In this document: one piece after another, positions 35,287-44,791 of the stretch
Position numbering within the stretch: position 1 is the stretch's first letter
How the letters are laid out: every line of letters begins with the position of its first letter
DNA from: Chaetorhynchus papuensis
Lineage: Eukaryota; Chordata; Aves; Passeriformes; Rhipiduridae
Direction of reading: 5' to 3'
DNA: 64,000 nucleotides
NCBI GenBank assembly: GCA_013396525.1
Contig: VWYX01001282.1
Location: 62,001-126,000 of the forward strand
Notes under the pieces: generated by a model
Seen by the model: the letters and a program-made list of their open reading frames with translations, nothing else
The model's database searches: none
What the model was told of the DNA's origin: nothing
Position numbers and translations under genes: made by a program

Positions 35287-38200
35287 TCAGCTAGTCAGGT
35301 ATAGCAAGGGAAGGCATATAGGAAACCCTCAGGACAGGAGAGGTTTTGCATTCACTATGCACCACTATAAATGAGCATGAGGTGTGTGGCAGAAGTCCAC
35401 CACGCCTCATAAAAGGCCAGCACAGCTGGGTTTATGCATGCTTCTTCCAAGTTGCTAAGAGAATGCTGGGCAGGAAAAGCCTAGCTGTGCCCTGTCACCC
35501 TGTCATTTTCCAGCACTGGAAGTGGTGGTGGGCAAGGATGCTGTTATCTGCAGCCCTACGTCTCCTGCTGGCATTGGGACATTTAGCAAATCCTGGGATC
35601 TAATTTTCTTCCCACAGGTAATGGATGACCATATAGGTGAAATCCAGCATAAATGGAGCTGGGAAGAAGAGGTTTTGTACGAGGAGCCTGTGGCTGGCAG
35701 GAGATACAGTGACACTTTAAGTCTGTAAGGATGCTGTCAAAGCTGACAGAGCACCAGCCTGGTATAGCTAAAGGAAAGTAGGTTTAGGTCTAACATCCTA
35801 CACAGACACACTAATGGCTGTGGTGCTTTTTATCCTTCTGAAAATATTGCATAGGATTGCTTGATTCTCAGTGGATTGGCAGAGAGCAGGGGGAATGCTG
35901 GGGAGGATTAGTTTTGGTCCTTATTTTTGGGGAGGGGTGTTTATTTTAGAAGCCAACAGCACTTCTCTGTAGTACCGTAAAATAAAAAAAAGCTGATGCA
36001 CTTGAAATTGCCTGAGCTACTGGAGCAAAAAACCTGATGCTGCTCCTGATGCTGCAAGGGAGCCTGTTCCTGGGCATTTTTGGAGCCTGGAACCCACAGC
36101 AGCCCCCCGCTGTAAGTGGCCAGAAGGAGCTTTTTTGTGCACGGTAACTGTCAGACAGACAGGGTTCAGTTTATTACCACATCCAACGGGTATGGCAGAT
36201 GCCCTGCAAACCCGTGAGATAACTCCTGATGGTTAATGCTCTCCCCCAATTCCTGCCCAGTCACAGTCCATATCTGTACGTTTGGATGAAGAGGCGCTGT
36301 GTATTCGGGATTTTCAAACCTTGTTATCTCCTGCATTCATGCCTTTTAAGAGATCCTCTCTTACAGCCATACATATAAATAGGGCAGATTTGTCCCCTCC
36401 TCAGGTCTGCCTTCTTCAGGATAAAAGAGGTGCAGTCAGGAGTACTGAGAGGGTTTCTGCAGCATGGCAAGGAAAATTCTTCAGTTTATGGATCATTACA
36501 AAGCTCCTGAAAATTAAACTATTTTTCATATGTAATGAACTGTGCATGTCCTGTACAGCAATAAAAATATCAAAAGTAGTACTAAGAGCTAATGTGGGCC
36601 ATAAATACTAACTTGTATTTGTAATATTTTCATAGGGCCATTATAACTAAAATATAAATGGAGTTTTTATTTTAAACATTTAATATTAATCAAATGGTTA
36701 TGAAAGTACATAACAAACAACTGTGACATACTCATGGCCTAAATAATAAAAATTAAATGGGTGATGAATTCTTGTGAAAATTTAATTTGCAAAAGAAAGA
36801 ACATTGCATTAATAAGACATAATTATATCATCAAATATTTACCATTATTTGCTGGAATCCATTTTATTTTTATTTTACACAATAAAACAGTGGCTACATA
36901 AAGCAGCAGGCTGGGCCCCATCCAAACACTTTTTGTCCCCCCAGGTCGAGCAGGCAATATGCTTTTAACTCAGGTTTTGCTGCTTTGTTCCACTGCTTTC
37001 TTCTAACAGCTCCAAATGCTGCATTTAGAATCCTGACATCTCTTTTGCTACTCAGTCCTCACCAATAAATTATTTCAACCCACATCTCTGTAGAGGATAA
37101 ATAAAGTGGTTCCAAATTCCTTTGCAGACCTGGGTCAGTGGGTGAACAGCACTGGCTGTCTGCTGGGTGCTGTCACACAGCAGCCACCCTCACTTCTTCA
37201 AGGAACACTGGTGTTTCCCACCACAGAAGCAGTGAGAGGACAAAATCAAGCTGAGGCTGTTGAGCTGATGTCCCCTTCCAGCCACCAGCCAGACTGAGGC
37301 TGCTGTCAGGGGTGTGTTTAGCAGGGGGTGACACCCTCTGCTATACTGCTGGCCATACCCCTGCACTCTGTGGTTTATTCCAAGCCATGTGCTATGGTGG
37401 ATTTCCCGCCTACAGGTCTGCTGGCTGAAAGGATTAGGACCTTTCCTAAGGTGCTTCTGCAGAGGTATAGGATCCTGATGGGATTTCCATGCAAACAAGG
37501 CATGTCCTGAGCCTCTGTCAGGATGTGAAAAAAGAACAGCCCAGGTTGGAGCACCATCCTTTTGAATCAAAGCTCTGCGTTCCAGGATGGTTGTTTTTAT
37601 ATCGGGTTTTGCAAGGCACTGTTGCTGCCACCCAGTTTTGTGTTGCACTTGTTTTAGACAGCCTTTGCTCAGCTCAGGCAATGCTGAGAGACTCAGAGGG
37701 TTCTTTGGGGTTTTTTAGGTTAATTTGGAAACTTCACTGATTATACACCTGCCAGCATAATTTACACCTCTGAGGATTGGGTTGATTAGAGAATCAGTGT
37801 GTATGATTTATTTTATTCATTGAAGGCAGGGCTATGAGTGTGCTGCAACCTGCGACTGAACTGATATTTCCTTTAATTGTTCAGCTGGGTCCCTGGCAAG
37901 CATGAGCTGAAGCTGCACAAACTCGCTCAGTAAACATTTCTAGTAGCCCGACCTTCAGCAGTCCTGCTGAGCCAAACCAATCCCCTCTTGTCTTCTGGCT
38001 ACAAGCTTGTGGTTCAACACCCCCATGGGTGCACACTGCACATGGGAGCAGCTTTTGACTTCGGATGGAGGCTAGTTTAAGTCAGACATGAGGCCCTAAT
38101 GCCCGATGCTGGCAGCAACAAGAGGCTGAGCATGGGACAATGTGCATTACCCCCTGCTTTCAGGGTGCTGCTGTTACCCAGGTGCCACCCAGGTGGCAAG

Positions 38201-38779
38201 CCCATGTCTTTTCTGTCTCGTGGGCAAGAGTGCTCGCTGCCCTGGTACCTGGTGAGACTGAAGGGAAGGGAGAGCAGCAAGCAAGAAGACAGTGCTGGAT
38301 GGTGCTGCTATTATTTATATTGTTAATGAGGAGCATAATGGAATAGGAAGCACACTTTAAAATCTGTGAGTTCCTCCAGGTGGGGAGGCACAATTTGCAA
38401 GCACTTTGGAGGGCTGGAAGTCAAAGTGGTCTTGGCAAATGGGAGTAACGGTCTGAGATCAATAAACTGAAATTCAATACAGGGGAGTGCTCAGCACACA
38501 CTTAGAAGAAGGACTCAAACACATCATGATGCTGTGGGGAAGCGCCAGGCTGGCAGCAGCAGAGCAGGGTGGGTCTGGGCGAGTGGCAAGGCAGGAGATG
38601 GAGGTCTGGAATGGGGAAGGGGCTAAGCAGGAGGTACCAGAGGTCATGCCAGATGTGAGTCTGGGGAAATCACCCTTTCTCCCTTGTCAGGACTGAGCCA
38701 GGCCAAGAAGAGCATCTCACTGATCCAGGGATGATGCAAGTGAGCATGGAACAGAGAGGGGCATGGTGGTAGGCTGGAA
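35287..38779. other. Gene desert segment
   Basis: No gene is supported. It contains a strongly AT-rich block at 36.50-36.90 kb, listed separately. An antisense open frame of 163 codons at 37190-37681 shows no domain or codon pattern and is taken as chance. Confidence 0.5.
36500..36900. other. AT-rich non-coding block, possible conserved element
   Basis: About 400 bases of non-repetitive AT-rich sequence carry many ATTA/TAAT, AATATTAAT and CAATTA-like homeodomain-type words and almost no CpG. It stands out from the flanks. A deeply conserved enhancer is a reasonable guess, but nothing in one sequence can show conservation. Confidence 0.25.
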
Positions 38780-39143
38780 GGCCTGGCTTACAGGGAGAGA
38801 TTAAAAGAATTGGTTTGTTCAGGATGGAGGGCTAGAGGATGAGGGCAGATGTTGTAGCATGTCAAATATCTAAGGATTGTCATTAGACCAACTAGTCTTC
38901 AGGTAGGCAGAGAAGTTGAGCTCTTTCTCGGTCAGAGTGAGCTGGGTTACAGCTAGATAATAACATGCTGTAACCAGCAAGTGAGGTGAGCCCTGGCTGA
39001 GGGCTGTTCCTGTCCCCAAAGATATTTTAAAAAGGTTAAGCACGTATCAGTCAGGGATATCAGCTAGAAAGGGAGGGAAGGGGAGGGGAAGAGGGGCTGG
39101 ATGGTCTCTTGAGCCATACATGTCCACGACTGCAGTGATTCAG
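38780..39143 (+). mobile_element. Old, decayed CR1-type LINE 3' relic
   Basis: Order and spacing match an old CR1 tail: an AGGGAGAGATTAAAAGAATTGGTTTGTTCAGG-like segment, an AAATATCTAAGGATTG-like segment, a phrase resembling GATATTTTAAAAAGGTTA, CAGTCAGGGATAT, and a final GGCTGGATGGTCTCTTGAG leading to AGTGATTC, which corresponds to the CR1 terminal GATGACCTCTTGAGG...ATGATTC. Substitutions and small indels are numerous, so it is much older than the 24.1 and 35.0 kb copies. A G-rich insertion lies at about 39075-39100. Confidence 0.6.
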
Positions 39144-40110
39144 ATTGGGGCAGTGCCCAAAATGTGTCTGGTGAATTCCACACGTGCCCAGAGTGACTCC
39201 TTACGTTGTCCTAAAATGGTCCTTGATTTTAGCAGAGAGGTCATACCTCCCATAACATGTGATATTTAGAGCATCAACAGCATTTGTATCCCCAAAAGCA
39301 CAGGCCAGATTTTTCATATTTGAAATTATTTTCTGCAACCCTACATCAAGTCTGGCTGAATTTTACACTCATTCAGATCAAAGTTTCTCTACTGGCACGA
39401 CTACAATGCTGGCAGTGCCAAAGCTAACATATAAGACAAATTAAATAATAAGTCACATGAAATATTGTTTCATCTATATCCAACCCTAATACTGTAAGAT
39501 GTAGAACCGTAACCTCCTTCCTTAAAAATTAAATGAGAAGTGCCAAAAAAGAGGTGCCAGGAAGAAAGCAGAAGCAAGTCAGCACTGTGCTGGGCATTAG
39601 CTTAACTAGGAAATGGGGGTGAGGTTAAGCTGAGTGAAGCTGATGTGCAGAATAGTTCAAGTTAGCCAGTGATGTAATAAAAAAAGGCTGCTGTTTCAGG
39701 CATGATCTGGTTAATCATCATCAGGATTAGGTACAACAGACTCAGGGATGTTGGAGCAAGGCGGCTGCATTTAGACTAGGAACGAAAATGTTTTCAGGTG
39801 TTGTTATTTCAGGCTTAGCTAAATTCACTCACCTTTTCTACCCTTCTTCATGGATGTGCCCTATGGGACCTTCAGCAGCCTGAGCTGTGCTGTGTTGGGT
39901 AACCTTCGTCTTCTCCCCCCAGAAGATGGATCAGAATAAGTCAGTACATTTCACTATTTATTATATATTTAAAGACCCAGCTCTTCTGGTAGGAAAGATA
40001 GCTCAAACAGAGGGAAGAGTGCTCATCATGATCGCATGGTGAAAAGACCCAAACGAAAAACAAAATCAGGTTTTGCCACCAGTTGTCCTTGCTGTAAGCC
40101 CCCTCTGCCT
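39144..40110. other. Gene-free spacer
   Basis: Nothing identifiable. The sequence is ordinary, single-copy and non-coding. Confidence 0.5.
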
Positions 40111-40111
40111 G

Positions 40112-40124
40112 CCACTAGGTGGTA
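40112..40124. promoter_or_regulatory. CTCF-like core motif
   Basis: The 13-mer CCACTAGGTGGTA fits the CTCF core consensus CCASYAGRKGGCR at all but one position (T in place of C). It lies just upstream of an isolated CpG-rich block, a common setting for bound CTCF sites. Binding itself is inference. Confidence 0.4.
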
Positions 40125-40189
40125 ACTCCCTGTCTCGCTCGTGTTTCTTGTCGTCCACCATGCTCCCTGAGCTATTTCTTGCTCTGTTT

Positions 40190-40690
40190 CCCCAGTTGGC
40201 TGGGCTGTGCACCAGTGCCTTTTAAGGCAGGGCAGGCGAGGCCAGTGCTTCAGCTGTGCCCCCAGCCTCTCGCTGCTGCCCCCAGCCCGTGCGTGCTCCT
40301 GGGACAGGCGGTGGGGCACAGGGAGGGTATATTTAGCTCACCAAGGAGGAGGGCTACAGCATGACATCAGCCTGGCTTGCTGCTCGCAGCCAGGCCACGC
40401 TCCACCGCCTGCCCTACACCCTTGGCAGCAGCGCCTGGCGCCGCCCCGGTCACCCGCTCCTGCTCTGGGCCGCTGACGCAGGGCCCGGCCAAACTGCGAC
40501 AACAAATGGCCGAGTGCCCACGTGCTGCGCTGGGCACAGGGCAAAAGCTGGGGCAAGCCCTGCCACTCACCCGCCGCTGCTTCGGCAGCACCGGCGGGGG
40601 CCAGCACGGGTTGGGAATTTCAGCTCCTGCCTATCTCCAGTGACAGGCCCCGGTGCCCCCGACACGCTCTGGCTGAGCGCGGCATTTATT
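40190..40690. promoter_or_regulatory. Small isolated CpG-rich block
   Basis: Within an otherwise CpG-poor desert this half-kilobase is GC-rich and has clustered CpG, densest at 40380-40690 with words such as GCGCCGCCCCGG and CCGCCGCTGC. It could be an orphan CpG island acting as an enhancer or as the promoter of a non-coding transcript. Open frames here do not resemble known proteins. Confidence 0.4.
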
Positions 40691-41219
40691 GATAGTTATT
40701 CCAGGGCTGGGAGCGGGCAGAGCTCTGCAGTCACAAGAAACACACGCTCCTCTGGGTTTATCCTTCCAGCTTCACTGTGAGCAGCATGACAGGAATAGTG
40801 ATTCCAGCCTCTCTGGTGTGGTGAGCTCCGGGCACCCACCTCTTGGCGCAAGGCAGATGAGACCCAGCTTGTTTCAGCTCCCCAGGATGGAGGTTTTCCC
40901 CTCTGTTTGGCAGCCAGGAGCGATGTCTGACAGCCAGAATTGTTTCCCTGCCTGGAATCAGGGCTTCAGCAGATGTTATGGCTATCTACTGGTCCTTAAC
41001 TGCAAAAGGGGTCTGGCCCTTCCAAAGGAGCAGGCAGTGAAATGTATACTTTGTATTTTTGAGATTAATGAGGCTTCATTCACGTGTGACACAGACGGCT
41101 GGATTTTTGGCAGTGCTGAGCACCTATGACTACTACCACATTCACTCAAAACATGTTGGCACACAGAGCTCTGGAAAATTAGGCCGTGTTTCTCCAGTGC
41201 AAAAGGCTTGTTGATGTGT

Positions 41220-41480
41220 GGGATATCAAATGTGTAAAATTATTTTCACTCTGCTTCTTAATAACAATAAAAGGATGAGTCATAATTACTTTCTGAGAAT
41301 ATTAAAATCCTAGACATGATGCTTCTTACACTGTACAGTGAATCTCTACAGCACAATGTATTAAATGCTCTCCTTTATTACAGAATAGTGATGTCTAATA
41401 ACTCCCAAGCTCAAGTGTCACTGCAGTATTTATAATTCACATCCATAATAACATTTTCCCATTTAGCAGTCTGGGGCAGG
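41220..41480. other. AT-rich non-coding block, possible conserved element
   Basis: Non-repetitive AT-rich sequence with ATTA, AATAATAAC and GTCATAATTAC words and an ACTGTACAGTGA palindromic core near 41332. It directly precedes the X-box region. Conservation is a guess. Confidence 0.25.
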
Positions 41481-41630
41481 TGCCACAATGTGTTGTACAG
41501 CACGGGTGCAAATAATGAGATAGGGTGATGTCATTGAATAGCGTTCCTCCTAAGGGATCTAAAAATACTCTCTCCCTCTTTCTCACCTTTCATCACTGCC
41601 TGCTTCTTCCCGCCTGATGCTTTTGCACCC

Positions 41631-41644
41631 GTTTCCATGGTAAC
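41631..41644. promoter_or_regulatory. RFX-type X-box motif
   Basis: GTTTCCATGGTAAC is a near-palindrome matching the RFX consensus of two half-sites (GTNRCC and its complement) with one departure. It lies in a motif-rich stretch (41.5-41.73 kb) between an AT-rich block and an assembly anomaly. A single motif of this length can occur by chance. Confidence 0.35.
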
Positions 41645-41933
41645 AGCTTCTATTGTAGCCCAGACCCTCATGCAGATGTTGTCATTGATCCAACACCTTG
41701 CGGCAGCTTTGATGGCGCATTGTCTTCTTGTTTCCCGCTCTCCTGTCTCTGTTCTCCCCCAGAAAGGATGGGTTGGGATGCTTCCTCCTGCTCAGGGCCT
41801 TTGATCTGAAGGAGGAGAAGGGAGAAAGTTATCGATTCAGCTTTATTACCAATTGTAATCCTTCCTGGAGGGCTTTCTGAGAGCTGAAAAATTATGCCAT
41901 GGAACCAGTTACAGGTTTGCTTGTGTGGCTGTT

Positions 41934-42295
41934 AAAATGGGTGCCTTTAAAAAAAAACCCCAATAGAGGAGTCAAGAATGATTACCATTGGGAGACCATT
42001 ATTAAAACCTGTCTCTGACAGGGCATGGAAAACTACTTCACTGGGGGATGCTGCTGCTTTACTGCTTGCAGTCTGATCAGAGGCTTTTTTTTTTTTTTTT
42101 TTTTTTGGGCCACTTTCTTTCTTCTGCTTTTTTTCCCCTGCTAAGTGCCTAGGGAAGTTTCCACATTTTGGCTGTGAAAATGGGTGCCTTTAAAAAAAAA
42201 CCCCAATAGANNNNNNNNNNNNNNNNGGCCACTTTCTTTCTTCTGCTTTTTTTCCCCTGCTAAGTGCCTAGGGAAGTTTCCACATTTTGGCTGTG
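41934..42295. repeat. Probable false tandem duplication around an assembly gap
   Basis: A 34-base segment (41934-41967) recurs exactly at 42177-42210, and a 69-base segment (42108-42176) recurs exactly at 42227-42295. The second pair encloses 16 N where the first pair encloses 140 bases, including a T22 run (42085-42106). The simplest reading is one locus represented twice, the second time with the T-rich middle unresolved. Confidence 0.85.
42211..42226. other. Assembly gap (16 N)
   Basis: This short N run lies inside the second copy of the duplicated segment. Its position corresponds to the T-run-bearing middle of the first copy. Confidence 0.98.
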
Positions 42296-44660
42296 TTCAT
42301 TGTTCAGGCTCTCCCCACCCAGGCTTGTCACTCCAGCTTGGCTTCAAGGGAAAGGGAGGGAGGCAGCAGAGCTGTGCTAGAAAAGCTGCACCATGGATTA
42401 CTGCTGAAATGAAATGTAGCTGTAAGGGAAAAAAGCAAAGAACAAGGAAATTCTGCTTAATCACCTATTGTCTGCAGTTGTTTTGCATTCTTCACCTGTC
42501 ACTCCTTGCTGGAGTCGGACGTTTTTCTCCTGATGATGAGAACCTGACAGACGGATGGTAATGAATGTGTAACTGAAAACCTGGGCTTTTGCATCTGCAT
42601 TATTTATTCACCTAAAGCAGGAGCTGCTCTATATTTAGTGTATGATGTCAGTGGCTTGTTTGCATCCTTAGAAACTGGCAGGGAGCCACATCTCACATGA
42701 CATATGAAATCACTGATAAATGCTTCTTTTCACTGAAAGAAAAACAGCTTAATAAATGCGGCTCTTTTCTGCTTTCATCTCTTCCCTCCCCACCACGCTC
42801 CCTTCCCCTTCTGGGATTTGTCTCTCTCCGTGGCAGAGCTCAGCAGCATCTGTGAAGTGGAAATGAGCAGGCAGTACTGCAGATCAAAATGAGGCCGTGG
42901 GTAAGCTCGGGAAGCTGCTGCCCTCCCAAGCCCCCCTCTGCTCCCCCCTCCCAAGTCCTGGGGCTCTGCCAAAGAACTAGCCAAGCTGGGTGGAAAGGAA
43001 AAAAGGGAGAGAGGGAGAGCCTCCTCCTCCTTCAGCCAGCACAGGCTTTGTGGGGATGCTGGTATTCCTGGTATGTAATGAGTTTCAGTTGGGTTTTAGC
43101 AGGCAGGGAGCAGGGGGACAGGCTGGGGTCCCACGCTCGGTGGGACCATTGCTCAGTGCAGGAGTGGCACTGTGACCAATACTTGCAGTTATCTGCCTTG
43201 AACACGTCTTTGGTACAAGTGTCCAGCAACAGATTTTACATTTGTGCTTTCACAGGGGAAACGCGGCCAGGGCACTTTCCTGGCATTGCTGCAAAGCCAA
43301 AGGCTGGGCAAAAATAGCAAGTTTTATGTATAAAAATATAGGTTTGAGTGCCAGAACTTCATCTGCCATTACCTGGCAAGGCTCCATTGAATTTCCATGC
43401 ACCAGTTCAGCCCATTTGAGGGTCTGATTCTTAATTCAAACATGGTACAAGTCAGGAGGGTAAAGAAGCTCAGTGCACCTCCTAGCTCACAGGGTCATGC
43501 CCGTCCCAATACCTTAGGGCTAGTTTTCCAAAGCTGGCAGGTGCCATGGTTTCACAGCCTAACCTGGCTTTCCATAGCAGCAGTGATAAGACCTGTGGGG
43601 AGCTGCAAATGCAGCATCAACAGATCCCAGGGTTACAGTTTGGGGCCTGAGTGGGTTGCTGCCTCAGATAAAGAACACAGCTTGCCATGGGTCCAGTGTC
43701 CTCAGCAGTACCAAGTGATATGTGAGAAATAAATTTAAAACAGGCGACTGACCCATAGAAACAATCAGACTGTTTACTTTGGAAAGGATTTCTTGCAGAG
43801 AACAAAAGCAGTTAGCGTGAAGCCAGAGATCTCTCCCCAGCATTTCCCCACCAGGGTTTAACATCACTGCTGCTGATGCAGAGCCAGTAAGAAGCAGAAG
43901 GGGGAAGATAGCCTTGCTGCAGAGCTGCTATGCTGCAGATGAATGACTTTTCCTATTAAACAAGCCCATTCAAGCTTCCGCTCCACAGCCATTTACTTGA
44001 TGGGTTTGAACAATAATGAACCGGGATTAAAAAAACCTGCCCCTGAGAAATCCAGGCTGCTCCAGCAAATGGGATCAAATAAAGTTGGTAGTATCATGTG
44101 GCCTGCTAATATTCAGAAATGACATCAATGTATCCTGAGCTTATTCAAACCAGCATTTTGCTTTGGTTTGTTGAATAGGGCGACCTGCAGGTTAAGCATC
44201 AGAGAGACATTTGGGAGGAATTAACCGGAGAAAGGTGGGGACAGAGCACAAAAGGAAATCCTTTCAAGAACCTTAGCATAAAACATTGTCTGTAAAGGAA
44301 TATGTGGGACAAGGTTTTAGATGAGACAGTTGTCCTCCCAGGAAAAACATCATGAAGTTGTTACACAGAAACTCGTTAAAAAAAAAAAAAAAAAAAAGTC
44401 AGCCAATGCCACAAGATGATATCTCAGTAGTCCCAGATGTTCTCTGTTCTGGGAAAAAGGAGGGACGATTACTCTCAGAAATTCACCCTGTGTTGGCAGG
44501 GTACTGAAGGAAACTTGGAGTGGATTTGTAAAATATAGAAAGATGCTGCTCCTTGGAGTAATGTAGGCAGCATCTATAAATAGGTAGCTGTCATTTCAAA
44601 AGGCTGGATGAAGCCTGATGGCCCATACTGGGCAGGAACCAGTACGACAGCTGCCATGGG
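42296..44660. other. Gene-free segment with an A20 run
   Basis: No gene is supported. An A20 homopolymer lies at 44378-44397 and is not attached to a recognisable retroposed sequence. The rest is ordinary non-coding DNA. Confidence 0.5.
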
Positions 44661-44791
44661 TCTGGAAATTAGGAAATCTGCATTCATTCCTGATCATGTA
44701 ATGCATTTTTTGTGTGATATTGGGAGATCCCAATAGCTGTCTGCCTCCCTTCCTCTCAGTAATACTGGAAAATCACTTCTTCCTTTCCCCC
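44661..44791 (+). mobile_element. Degraded MIR/CORE-SINE-like relic
   Basis: Segment order resembles the MIR consensus: a TGGAAATTAGGAAATCTG stretch, then ATTCATTCCTG, then TTTGTGTGATATTGGG (compare GCTGTGTGACCTTGGGC), then CTGTCTGCCTC and a TACTGGAAAATCACTTCTTCC end. Identity is low, so this is the weakest of the three relics. Confidence 0.35.

Noticed and set aside
37190..37681. A 163-codon antisense open frame
   Set aside because: No domain, no splice context and no codon pattern. Its length is plausible by chance in 64 kb.
44378..44397. The A20 run as the tail of a processed pseudogene or retroposon
   Set aside because: No recognisable transcript-derived sequence lies upstream and no flanking target-site duplication was seen.
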